Source: Niallia sp052318935 (GTDB lineage Bacteria; Bacillota; Bacilli; Bacillales; Cytobacillaceae). Taken from it: a stretch of 64,000 nucleotides of DNA. Positions 1 through 8,010 of this stretch are shown piece after piece (within the stretch, counting starts at the first letter, position 1; the number at the start of each line of letters is the position of its first letter). The notes below the pieces were generated by a model. That model did no database searches. It was not told the origin of the DNA and saw only the letters and a program-made list of their open reading frames with translations. Both the position numbers and the translations under genes were made by a program. The stretch lies in the NCBI GenBank assembly GCA_052318935.1, contig JBQRKO010000006.1. The stretch is one strand, 5' to 3'.

Positions 1-525
1 TGTGCGGTGAATTATAATCCAACAGGAGAAAAAGTGTATATTCCACTGGCAACAAATGCTGTAAGAATGGGAACGCTTGTCGGCTATAACATTGCTGGGA
101 AGCCGTTAAAATATTTAGGTACGCAAGGTACGTCTGGACTGCATATTTTTGGATGGAGCATGGCTTCAACTGGATTAACGGAAATTACGGCAAAATCGAA
201 TAATATTCCTTATGAAATGGTGGAAGTAGTAGAAAATAATCGCCCAGAATTTATGCCAACCTTTGAGGAAATACGTTTAAAAGTATTGTACCATCAAGAA
301 ACAAGACATATAATCGGAGCGCAAATTATATCAAAAGCCGATATGACGCAAATGATGAACACATTATCTGTTTGTATACAAACAAAAATGACCATTGATG
401 AGCTAGGCTTTACTGATTTCTTCTTCCAGCCACATTTTAATAAACCGTGGAACACATTAAATCAAGCTGGTCTATTAGCGGTAGCAGAAAGGGAAGAAGC
501 AGAACAAAAAGCGGTGCATATATAA
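1..525 (+). CDS. FAD-dependent disulfide oxidoreductase, C-terminal fragment
   Basis: C-terminal part of a pyridine nucleotide-disulfide oxidoreductase of the NADH oxidase / CoA-disulfide reductase group; the 5' part lies outside the window. The reading frame is open from the first base. The segment NPTGEKVYIPLATNAVRMG is the conserved stretch that precedes the dimerisation domain in this family, followed by a typical dimerisation domain with IGAQIIS and FFFQPHFNKPWN. Family members reduce oxygen, CoA disulfide or polysulfide with NAD(P)H. The active-site cysteine would be upstream, so the substrate cannot be judged. A strong terminator follows within about 60 bases, so it ends its transcription unit. 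Confidence 0.85.
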   Translation, partial: CAVNYNPTGEKVYIPLATNAVRMGTLVGYNIAGKPLKYLGTQGTSGLHIFGWSMASTGLTEITAKSNNIPYEMVEVVENNRPEFMPTFEEIRLKVLYHQETRHIIGAQIISKADMTQMMNTLSVCIQTKMTIDELGFTDFFFQPHFNKPWNTLNQAGLLAVAEREEAEQKAVHI

Positions 526-580
526 GAAAGGGCGGTTAGATAAACATTTGTTATAAGCTAAACAACTGTTTATTCCAATA

Positions 581-622
581 AAAAGGGAACTCCTATATAT
601 TAGGAAGTCCCTTTTGTATTTT
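581..622 (+). terminator. Rho-independent terminator
   Basis: The stem AAAGGGAACTCC / GGAAGTCCCTTT with a short AT loop is followed by a T-rich run. It ends the oxidoreductase transcript. Confidence 0.85.
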
Positions 623-627
623 TTATA

Positions 628-780
628 GGAATCTTAAAGACACAATCGAAAAAAAAGAGAAGATTTGTCTAATAGAAGGCATCTCAAGGACAAAATCAAG
701 GGAAAAAGAGAAGATTTGTCTAATAGAAGGTGTCTCAAAGACAAAATCAAGGAAAATAAACCAAGTTTTGTCCTAGTACC
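628..780 (+). repeat. 51-bp tandem repeat, about 2.5 copies
   Basis: A unit containing GACAAAATC ... GATTTGTCTAATAGAAGG recurs with a period of 51 bases (AGATTTGTCT at 661 and again at 712). A third, diverged partial copy ends at TTTTGTCC. Within each unit the ends are inverted relative to one another (GACAAAATC versus GATTTGTC), so each unit can fold. Period and architecture match the larger array at 48.1 kb. Confidence 0.75.
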
Positions 781-835
781 ATAATTGAATATTTTACAAG
801 TTAGATAACGGTCCAGCTTCAATGCCTATCCTAAA

Positions 836-899
836 GAAAAAAATAATCTCTTGTCTCCAAAAGTAAAGAGCACACTTCTGGGCCAAGAGATCATTTTTC
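836..899 (-). terminator. Terminator of the BASS transporter gene
   Basis: Read on the minus strand, AAAAATGATCTCTTGG pairs with CAAGAGATTATTTTTT across a loop of about 25 bases. The U-rich tail faces away from the minus-strand gene that ends at 931. Confidence 0.7.
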
Positions 900-930
900 T
901 TCAGTGCTAACAATCGTGCCTACGCCTTTC

Positions 931-1899
931 TTACTGTTTCACCGCTGTTTTTATCGAAGCCGGCTTCGAATAGACCATTTTGATCAGATGTCCATAAAAA
1001 GCAGCAAGTATTTGTTGGAACAACATGCCGATGACAACTGGTACTGCTACTTGAGGCGGGAAAAAGCTAACCGCCAAAACAGCTCCTGCGCTAATATTCC
1101 TCATTCCGCCAGTATAGATCATCCCAATCACTTCATCTTTATTTCTTTTCGTTAATACGCCAAGAATCCATGCGAAAAAGTAGCCAGATAAAGCGATAAA
1201 AAAGATAGTTAGTGCAATTTGAATAAACTTTTTATCAATATGGCGTAAATAGGGAGCAACAACAGAGCTATTAATGCCAACAACTGCTGCTAAACCTAGC
1301 TTTGAAAAAGGGGCTAACGTTTTATTCCATTTCTCTGCAACAGACTTGGAATAAAACTGGTTAATGGCCATGCCAGCAATAGAAGGAAGGACAATCATTC
1401 CTAATAACCCCTTCATCATTCCCCATACTTCTAGATGAACCGTTTCTCCAACGAATAAAGACATGCTAAAAGGAACAAGAAAAGGAGAAAGCAACGTATC
1501 TAAAAGGATAATGGCTAATGTAAGCGGCACGTTTCCTTTATACATCGAAACCCAAATAACACTCGTGATGCCAGTTGGAATAACAACGGCTAATGTTAAA
1601 CCCGTGATCGTTAATGGGTCATTTTGAAAAAATAAATGTCCAATCGCAAATGCCCATATCGGGGTGATTAGGTGAAGAACAGCTAAAGTTAAAATTAATG
1701 ATAATGGATGTGTTATTGTATGCTTCACTGATTTGAAGTTAGATGTAAGACTTCCAGTGAAGGTCATTGCAGCAAAAATCCATGGAACTAAAAAGGAAAA
1801 ATGGTGCAGAAAACTAGATAGAATGACTCCGATAATAACACTTGTAGGAGTTAGAAGCGGCATCCATTTTCCGAGAAATGCATTTAAACTTTGTAACAT
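931..1899 (-). CDS. BASS-family (bile acid:Na+ symporter type) transporter
   Basis: A 322-residue polytopic membrane protein with about nine hydrophobic segments. The sequence AVVIPTGITSVIW and the late GGMRNISAGAVLA stretch are characteristic of the bile acid:sodium symporter family, whose bacterial members carry organic anions such as pantoate, keto acids or bile-like compounds with sodium. The substrate here is unknown. The ATG at 1899 is preceded by GGAG at 8 bases. It is transcribed divergently from the ABC importer starting at 2144, across a region of repeated GTAAC half-sites, so the two units may share a regulator. It ends in its own terminator. Confidence 0.8.
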   Translation of the reverse strand: MLQSLNAFLGKWMPLLTPTSVIIGVILSSFLHHFSFLVPWIFAAMTFTGSLTSNFKSVKHTITHPLSLILTLAVLHLITPIWAFAIGHLFFQNDPLTITGLTLAVVIPTGITSVIWVSMYKGNVPLTLAIILLDTLLSPFLVPFSMSLFVGETVHLEVWGMMKGLLGMIVLPSIAGMAINQFYSKSVAEKWNKTLAPFSKLGLAAVVGINSSVVAPYLRHIDKKFIQIALTIFFIALSGYFFAWILGVLTKRNKDEVIGMIYTGGMRNISAGAVLAVSFFPPQVAVPVVIGMLFQQILAAFYGHLIKMVYSKPASIKTAVKQ

Positions 1900-1980
1900 T
1901 TACAGGACTCCAATCGAGATTACTATTCTTCTAAGAATAAATTAGTGTAATTTGTTTCATTATAGCAAAAGAGATCGTAC

Positions 1981-2025
1981 TGTAACGGGAATTTTCGAAA
2001 TTTTTGTAACTTTTGTTACTGTAAC
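1981..2025. promoter_or_regulatory. Cluster of GTAAC/GTTAC half-sites in divergent intergenic region
   Basis: TGTAAC occurs at 1981, 2005 and 2020. GTTAC at 2015 makes two inverted repeats, GTAAC-TTTT-GTTAC (2006-2019) and GTTAC-T-GTAAC (2015-2025). The position between two divergent transporter genes suggests an operator for an unidentified regulator; this is inference. Confidence 0.4.
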
Positions 2026-2143
2026 ATAATCATTCTTCCTAATACCTAATGTATGTACCATTTTCCACTTAGAATACTTGCAAAACGAAAACATATACAT
2101 AAAAAAAGTGGTTCTTTTCAAAAGCTCCGATTGGAGGACAGCT

Positions 2144-2908
2144 ATGGTTAAGTTAGAAGTGAGAAATAACAGTAAAGTGTTTAAAAAAGCAGGCAAAGAA
2201 TTTTATGCTTTACAAGATACAAGCTTAAATATTTCAGAGGGAGCGTTTGTTAGTATTATTGGTCCCAGCGGCTGTGGGAAATCTACCTTATTTAATATTA
2301 TTGCAGGTCTTATTAAACCAACAACAGGAAGCGTGCTGTTAGATGGAAAAGATATTGTCGGGAAAAATGGTTATGTAGGATACATGCTTCAAAAAGATTT
2401 ATTGCTGCCATGGAGAACGATTCTTCATAACGTCATTTTAGGTCTTGAAGTAAAAGGAATTTCGAAAAAAGAGGCAAAAGCAAGAGCAATGCCGCTTCTC
2501 AAAAATTACGGATTAGGAGGATTTGAACATCATTATCCGGATGAATTATCAGGGGGCATGAGACAAAGAGCAGCCCTTTTGCGTACACTTTTATATGATC
2601 AAGATATTATTTTATTAGATGAACCGTTTGGAGCGTTAGATGCGCAAACAAGGTTAAAGATGCAGCAATGGCTTCTGCAAATATGGGCAGATTTTAAAAA
2701 AACGGTCCTTTTTATTACCCATGATATTGACGAAGCCCTTTTTTTATCAGATGAAATATATGTACTGACACCGAGGCCAGGAAGGATAAAAGAGAAGATA
2801 ACCATTTCATTAGAAAGGCCAAGAAATGAGAACACCTTATTAACTACAGACTTTATGGAGCTTAAGAAATATATTTTAAAATTGTTGGAAAACAACGAAA
2901 ACGAATAA
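2144..2908 (+). CDS. ABC importer ATPase (SsuB/TauB/ThiZ type)
   Basis: A 254-residue nucleotide-binding subunit. It has Walker A GPSGCGKST, a Q-loop YMLQKDLLLPWRT, signature LSGGMRQR, Walker B ILLDEPFGALD and the switch histidine FITHDIDEA. The Q-loop form with LLPW is typical of importers for nitrate, sulfonate, taurine or thiamine precursors. I chose the ATG at 2144 because GGAGG lies 7 bases upstream; an upstream in-frame start has no ribosome site. The permease follows after 22 bases, and the lipoprotein gene comes later. The substrate is undecided between sulfonate-like compounds and pyrimidine precursors of thiamine. Confidence 0.85.
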   Translation: MVKLEVRNNSKVFKKAGKEFYALQDTSLNISEGAFVSIIGPSGCGKSTLFNIIAGLIKPTTGSVLLDGKDIVGKNGYVGYMLQKDLLLPWRTILHNVILGLEVKGISKKEAKARAMPLLKNYGLGGFEHHYPDELSGGMRQRAALLRTLLYDQDIILLDEPFGALDAQTRLKMQQWLLQIWADFKKTVLFITHDIDEALFLSDEIYVLTPRPGRIKEKITISLERPRNENTLLTTDFMELKKYILKLLENNENE

Positions 2909-2930
2909 AAAAAGGAAAGGAGAAAAACCA

Positions 2931-3749
2931 GTGACAACAAAACAAACAAATACCTTTCCATATATTGAAGATGAAGAAGCAGAGGCTAAAAAAAGGAAAC
3001 GTATTACTTTTTACGGTCAGTGGGCAATTGGTATTTTATTTGTTGTTTTATGGGAGCTGCTGACAAAATGGCAAATCATTGATGCTTATTATTGGAGTAG
3101 TCCTACAACTATATGGAAAACAGCATTGGTTGCTTTTTCGGAGGGAACGTTGCTTGATGATCTTCTATATACCTCGGCTGCTACCATTTTAGGTTTTATA
3201 TTAGGCACATTTTTTGGAGCATTGATAGGGTTGTCTTTTTGGTGGTCGTATTATTATTCGAGAATTTCTGAACCATATTTAATTGCCTTTAATGCGGTTC
3301 CAAAGCTTGCTTTAGCACCAGTCCTTGTTATTCTGTTTGGAATTGGCTTTAGTTCGAAGGTTGTATTGGCATTTATGATGACGGTTATTGTTACGGCATT
3401 AGCTGCATATAGTGGAGTAAAAAGCGTAGATACAGATTTAGAAAAGCTTCTCTACTCTTTAGGAGCAAAAAAAAGGCATGTTTTTACAAAAGTAGTGATT
3501 CCAACAAGTATGCCGTGGATTATTAGCAGCTTAAAAATAAATATTGCTTTAGCATTAGCAGGCACGATTGTAGGCGAGTTCATCAGCTCCAGACAAGGTA
3601 TCGGAAGAATGATTTTATATGCCGGACAAATCTTGAATATTAACCTTGTTTGGGTAGGCGTTGTCGTTTTGTCCATTCTTTCTATCGTTATGTATCTTGC
3701 AACCGTTTGGATTGAAAAGGTATTGCTAAAAGGAAGACATGGAAATTAA
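2931..3749 (+). CDS. ABC importer permease (BinPDT inner membrane component)
   Basis: A 272-residue membrane protein with about six membrane segments. The cytoplasmic EAA loop is visible as SLGAKKRHVFTKVVIPTSMPWI, which docks the ATPase encoded just upstream. It belongs to the SsuC/TauC/ThiX-like permeases. Translation starts at GTG 2931 behind AAAGGAAAGGAG. The usual partner binding protein starts 264 bases downstream, and a short MITE-like element occupies part of that gap, so the binding-protein gene may now rely on read-through or its own promoter. Confidence 0.85.
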   Translation: MTTKQTNTFPYIEDEEAEAKKRKRITFYGQWAIGILFVVLWELLTKWQIIDAYYWSSPTTIWKTALVAFSEGTLLDDLLYTSAATILGFILGTFFGALIGLSFWWSYYYSRISEPYLIAFNAVPKLALAPVLVILFGIGFSSKVVLAFMMTVIVTALAAYSGVKSVDTDLEKLLYSLGAKKRHVFTKVVIPTSMPWIISSLKINIALALAGTIVGEFISSRQGIGRMILYAGQILNINLVWVGVVVLSILSIVMYLATVWIEKVLLKGRHGN

Positions 3750-3907
3750 CAACAGGTAGTAAAAAGAAAGGAATGCAATACCATTTTACAAAAAAATGAA
3801 TATCTCTGTCGTTGCAAAACACGAAATACTCTCTATAAAACAACCACCCACCTCTTACTATTCCCACTTCTTAATAGACATAAATATACCTTTCTTTTTT
3901 ATTTTAT

Positions 3908-3984
3908 GGCTATGTTAAAGCTCATTGTTGATTTTGGCACTATGTTGATTGGAGCGGAAATCAACAGGCAAGTTTAACAGAGCC
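3908..3984 (+). mobile_element. Short MITE-like element, GGCTATGTTAAAG type
   Basis: A 77-bp element with inverted ends GGCTATGTTAAA / TTTAACAGAGCC. Its flanks TATTTTAT and TATTATAT match at 7 of 8 positions, as expected for an aged 8-bp target duplication. It lies between the ABC permease and its binding-protein gene. Related copies are at 35069, 37005 and 41631. Confidence 0.65.
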
Positions 3985-4013
3985 TATTATATATATAAAA
4001 AGGGGGATTTACG

Positions 4014-5039
4014 TTGAAAAAATGCAAGCTGTTGTTTATTGCTTGTCTAGGTTTTATGCTTTTACTTGCAGGGTGTACAAATGACAAGAAGGAGCCCGCT
4101 GATGGAAAGAGCAAGGGATTAAAAAAGATTGTGATAGCCGAACCTGTGCACTTAATTGGTTATTTGCCATTATATGTAGCAATAGAGGAAGGATATTTTA
4201 AAGAGGAGGGGCTAGATGTAGAAGTGATTACGGCAACAGGAGGAGCGCACGTGACATCCGTTGTCAGCGGAGATGCGTGGGGAAACATAGGAGGACCTGA
4301 ATCGAATCAGATGGCCAATACAGGAAGTTCAGATCCGATTGTATCTGTTGTGAACGTGGTAAATCGGGCAAACGTATACTTAATGGGGAATAGCGATGAA
4401 AAAATAGACAGTACAAATAAAGAAGCATTAGCAGACTACTTAAAAGGAAAAACAATCGCAGCAGGCCGTTTTGGCGGCAGCCCAAATTTATTAACAAGAT
4501 GGCTGTTAATGGATTTAGGATTAGATCCAGAGAAAGATGTTTCGTTGGAAGAGCCGGCTGATGCTGGTGCGGTCGTTTCGTTAGTAGATTCAGGCAAAGC
4601 AGATATTGCAAACGGTGCAGAGCCGCAAATAACTGAGGGCATCAAAAAAGGGGTATGGCAAGAGCCGTTTTATAGTTTCGCTAGCTTAGGAGATTATCCA
4701 TATTCCGTATTAAGTGTAAAACAATCTACGATAGATAAAAATCCGAAAACAGTGGAAAGCTTTGTAAAGGCTGTTTTAAAAGGATTAAAAGCAGTCAATG
4801 AGAATCCAGATTTAGCAATGAAAGTATTAAAAGCGGAATTTCCTTCGACTCCAGTAGAAAGTTTACAGGCATCACTGGACCGGGCATATGCAGACAGCTT
4901 ATGGAGTAAAGATGGATTTATTTCAAAAGAGTCTCTTGCAAAACCAATGGAAGTGGTAGAAAAAACAGGAGTGTATACAAAGGGGTATGACTACGATAAA
5001 TTAATCGATATGCAGTTTGTTGAAAAATTATCAAAATGA
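4014..5039 (+). CDS. ABC importer substrate-binding lipoprotein (NMT1/THI5-like)
   Basis: A 341-residue extracytoplasmic binding protein. The signal peptide ends in the lipobox LLAGC, so Cys21 should carry the lipid anchor. The mature protein begins with IAEPVHLIGYLPLYVAIEEGYF, the ligand-binding fold typical of NMT1-like and SsuA-like proteins (nitrate, sulfonates, pyrimidine precursors). It starts at TTG 4014 behind AGGGGG. It belongs to the ATPase and permease upstream. The gene just downstream (thiW) is thiamine-linked, which hints at a thiamine precursor such as formylaminopyrimidine, but the importer lacks its own TPP riboswitch, so this stays open. Confidence 0.8.
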   Translation: MKKCKLLFIACLGFMLLLAGCTNDKKEPADGKSKGLKKIVIAEPVHLIGYLPLYVAIEEGYFKEEGLDVEVITATGGAHVTSVVSGDAWGNIGGPESNQMANTGSSDPIVSVVNVVNRANVYLMGNSDEKIDSTNKEALADYLKGKTIAAGRFGGSPNLLTRWLLMDLGLDPEKDVSLEEPADAGAVVSLVDSGKADIANGAEPQITEGIKKGVWQEPFYSFASLGDYPYSVLSVKQSTIDKNPKTVESFVKAVLKGLKAVNENPDLAMKVLKAEFPSTPVESLQASLDRAYADSLWSKDGFISKESLAKPMEVVEKTGVYTKGYDYDKLIDMQFVEKLSK

Positions 5040-5103
5040 TCATCCTAAATACACTTTTCGGTTCATAGAAAATAGGTTAAGATTAAAAAATAAGCAAAGT
5101 ATT

Positions 5104-5200
5104 GACTACTAGGGGTGCCAGTGGCTGGCTGAGAAAAAAACAAACCGTTTTTTAACCCTAATAACCTGATCTGGATGATGCCAGCGTAGGGAAGTAGTGG
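5104..5200 (+). promoter_or_regulatory. TPP riboswitch (THI element)
   Basis: The conserved blocks are all present: AGGGGTGCC, GGCTGAGA, ACCCTAATAACCTGATCTGG, then ATGCCAGCGTAGGGAAGT. The P1 ends ACTACT and AGTAGT pair. The aptamer binds thiamine pyrophosphate. A terminator follows at once, so high TPP should stop transcription before thiW. Confidence 0.96.
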
Positions 5201-5224
5201 ATGATTCTCTATTTCTTGTTGACT

Positions 5225-5258
5225 AAAAGTCAGGTCTTTTTGGACCTGGCTTTTTTTG
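5225..5258 (+). terminator. Expression-platform terminator of the TPP riboswitch
   Basis: CAGGTC / GGACCTG stem with a T5 loop region and a run of seven T. It lies between the aptamer and thiW, as expected for transcriptional attenuation. Confidence 0.85.
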
Positions 5259-5340
5259 ATGGTTACAGTCAATATCCAAAAAAGTGTGTTTCTTTTCGAC
5301 CGCTTTTCGCTTAAATAATTGTAAGTGAGGAATAAATAGG

Positions 5341-5838
5341 ATGAAAAAAGTAAATCAGCTAGTATTAATGGCTTTATTTACAGCAATTGGTACATTCGGT
5401 TCAACTGTTCTTTGGTTTCCAGCAGGAATTGCTAAAGCATACCCAGTCCAGCACGCATTAAATGTCATAGCAGCTGTACTGTTAGGGCCTATCCCTGCAG
5501 TTATTATTGCTTTTATGACATCTTTATTAAGAAATCTTATGGGGACAGGGTCGCTGTTGGCTTTTCCAGGAAGTATGATTGGTGCATTACTTGCCGGGTA
5601 TTTGTATCACAAAACGGCAAAAACGTATTTCGCTTCGTTAGGAGAATTTATTGGCACAGGAGTTATTGCATCTTTAGTGGCAGTACCTTATGCAAGTATT
5701 TTGATGGGAACAAAAACAGGCGCCTTTTTCTTCTTGCCTTCTTTTGCTGTCAGCAGTTTAGCAGGCTCTATTATTGGTTTGTTATTAGTGAATCGATTAG
5801 TAAAAATGAAAAATATTACATTAATAAAGCAAGGTTAA
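5341..5838 (+). CDS. thiW: ECF transporter S component ThiW
   Basis: A 165-residue integral membrane protein with about five to six hydrophobic segments. The family pattern FPAGIAKAYPVQHALNVIAAVLLGP near residues 27-51 and GTGSLLAFPGSMIGALLAG identify ThiW, a substrate-capture subunit of energy-coupling-factor transporters, predicted to take up the thiazole moiety of thiamine. It would work with the shared EcfAA'T module encoded elsewhere. The preceding TPP riboswitch supports the thiamine role independently of the sequence match. The start at 5341 follows GTGAGGA, and a terminator closes the unit. Confidence 0.9.
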   Translation: MKKVNQLVLMALFTAIGTFGSTVLWFPAGIAKAYPVQHALNVIAAVLLGPIPAVIIAFMTSLLRNLMGTGSLLAFPGSMIGALLAGYLYHKTAKTYFASLGEFIGTGVIASLVAVPYASILMGTKTGAFFFLPSFAVSSLAGSIIGLLLVNRLVKMKNITLIKQG

Positions 5839-5845
5839 GAAATGA

Positions 5846-5896
5846 AGGACTTTCCTAAAGTCGGATAACCGAATTTTGGGGAAAGCCCTTTTTTTA
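5846..5896 (+). terminator. Terminator after thiW
   Basis: AGGACTTTCC pairs with GGGAAAGCCC and is followed by a run of T. Confidence 0.8.
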
Positions 5897-6393
5897 TTAA
5901 AAACGAACTAAAGGAGTCTTTGTATAATATATTAGTATACTATTAACGTTTATGACTGACTTAAATATCTTTTGTTGAGGCAATAGATAACATAATAGTT
6001 AAATAGTTTTTCCTCTTTTTTCAAGAATAATACATCTTTTCACCTATTTTTGTATGATGAAATGGGGAAGGATGTAAGTGAAAATGAATCTAAAGTAGTG
6101 TGTTCAGCAAATCTAATTTTGAAATATTTCGTAAATAAATATAGTCTTTTGATTTTTTTTGTAGATTTTACTCTAGATATTTCTTTATCCATTTTTTCGA
6201 TATTATTTAACAAAAAAACAGTAGAAATAATAATTTGAAAAGTATTGTCATGAATTTAGAATGGGGATTATAATGACACGTAACGTTAGAAAAAGTCACA
6301 TGATTAGTTTTATGACGAGAGTTTATTTATGGGTGATAATTGTTGATTACGTTAGCCCTTCATAAAATAGGAGATAATAAAGGTGGAATGGAA
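5897..6393. other. Gene-free AT-rich region upstream of aspA
   Basis: About 500 bases with no convincing gene; the one open frame over 60 codons has no ribosome site and AT-driven composition. Near the 3' end, 6284-6300 reads CGTTA-N7-TCACA, one mismatch from the TnrA/GlnR box TGTNA-N7-TNACA, and a possible -10 GATAAT lies at 6335-6340. Confidence 0.5.
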
Positions 6394-7839
6394 ATGTCAA
6401 ATCATAAAGAAAGAGTGGAAGAAGATTTCTTAGGAACGAAAGAACTTCCTATAGATGCATATTATGGTATACAAACGTTGCGTGCGGTGGAAAATTTCCC
6501 AATTACGGGATATCGTATTCATGAAGAATTAATTAAAGCTTTAGCGATAGTGAAAAAAGCAGCAGCTTTAGCAAATATGGACGTAAAACGTTTAGATAAT
6601 AGATTAGGGCATGCAATTGTACAAGCATCAGATGAAATTATAGAAGGTAAATGGCATGATCAGTTTATTGTAGATCCTATTCAAGGCGGGGCTGGCACAT
6701 CCATGAATATGAATGCAAATGAAGTGATTGCCAATCGTGCGCTTGAATTGCTGGGCTATGGCAAGGGAGAGTATATTCATCTAAGTCCTAATAACCATGT
6801 TAATATGTCTCAATCCACAAATGATGCATTTCCAACGGCCATTCATATTGCAACGCTTAATCTCTTAAAAAGCTTGCTACAAACAATGACCTACATGCGT
6901 AGTGTCTTCCAAAAAAAGGCGCAGCAATTTGATCATATTATAAAAATGGGGCGTACGCATTTGCAAGATGCCGTTCCAATCCGCCTTGGGCAAGAATTTG
7001 AGGCATACAGCAGGGTGTTGGAACGTGATATAAAACGCATTCAACAATCGCATCAACATTTATATGAAGTAAATATGGGGGCAACAGCTGTTGGAACGGG
7101 CTTGAATGCGGATCCACGTTATATAGAGAATGTTGTGAAATACTTGGCGAAAATTAGTGGTTTTCCATTAATAAAAGCAGAGCACCTTGTTGATGCAACT
7201 CAAAATACAGATGCATATACAGAAGTATCAGCTTCATTAAAAGTATGTATGATGAATATGTCAAAGATTTGTGATGATTTACGTTTAATGGCATCTGGTC
7301 CTCGTGCAGGATTAGCGGAAATTACATTGCCGGCACGGCAGCCGGGTTCTTCGATTATGCCGGGAAAAGTTAATCCGGTTATGGCAGAAGTTATCAATCA
7401 AATCGCGTTCCAGGTTATTGGAAACGACAATACTATCTGTCTAGCATCAAAAGCAGGCCAGTTTGAATTAAATGTAATGGAACCGGTCCTTGTTTTTAAT
7501 TTGATTCAATCTATTAGTATAATGAACAACGGATTTCGAGCATTTACAGAGAATTGCTTGATTGGTATTGAAGCAAATGAACATCGCTTGAAAGAGTATG
7601 TGGAAAAAAGCGTAGGAACGATCACAGCTATAAATCCTCATGTTGGTTATGAAATCGCAGCGAAAATTGCTAGAGAAGCCATCTTAAAAGGAAAGTCTGT
7701 CCGAGAGCTTTGCCTGCAGCATGGGTTGCTAACGGAAGAAGAGTTGAATTTAATTTTGAATCCTTATGAGATGACCCATCCTGGAATTGCAGGCGGGAGT
7801 CTTTTGGAAGGAAGTAAGAAAAAAAGCATTCAAAAATGA
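6394..7839 (+). CDS. aspA: Aspartate ammonia-lyase
   Basis: A 481-residue enzyme converting L-aspartate to fumarate and ammonia. The fumarase/aspartase signature GSSIMPGKVNP is present, with the flexible loop serine, along with the substrate motif TNDAFPTA and the catalytic region GRTHLQDA. The length fits the family (about 470-480). I chose ATG 6394 because AGGTGG lies 7 bases before it; the ATG at 6388 is too close and the upstream in-frame start lacks a site. It stands alone, unlike B. subtilis where it is paired with asparaginase. A near-match TnrA box upstream may link it to nitrogen control. Confidence 0.93.
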   Translation: MSNHKERVEEDFLGTKELPIDAYYGIQTLRAVENFPITGYRIHEELIKALAIVKKAAALANMDVKRLDNRLGHAIVQASDEIIEGKWHDQFIVDPIQGGAGTSMNMNANEVIANRALELLGYGKGEYIHLSPNNHVNMSQSTNDAFPTAIHIATLNLLKSLLQTMTYMRSVFQKKAQQFDHIIKMGRTHLQDAVPIRLGQEFEAYSRVLERDIKRIQQSHQHLYEVNMGATAVGTGLNADPRYIENVVKYLAKISGFPLIKAEHLVDATQNTDAYTEVSASLKVCMMNMSKICDDLRLMASGPRAGLAEITLPARQPGSSIMPGKVNPVMAEVINQIAFQVIGNDNTICLASKAGQFELNVMEPVLVFNLIQSISIMNNGFRAFTENCLIGIEANEHRLKEYVEKSVGTITAINPHVGYEIAAKIAREAILKGKSVRELCLQHGLLTEEELNLILNPYEMTHPGIAGGSLLEGSKKKSIQK

Positions 7840-7848
7840 AAAAATGCC

Positions 7849-7882
7849 AAACAGGAGACCTATTGAAGGTATCCTGTTTTTT
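7849..7882 (+). terminator. Terminator after aspA
   Basis: AAACAGGAGACC / GGTATCCTGTTTTTT hairpin with a T run. Confidence 0.8.
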
Positions 7883-8010
7883 CATGAACCCGCCTATTCT
7901 AATTAAGTATTGTTGGATAAGAATGAAACGAGCTAAAATAGAAGGAGTAAGTATGTTACGATAATCAGGAATAATGCTAAACCTACAATGGAAAAGGAAG
8001 GAGCAGGCTG

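Noticed and set aside
6050..6238. 62-codon plus-strand frame before aspA
   Set aside because: No ribosome site, AT-driven residue composition and no recognisable family.
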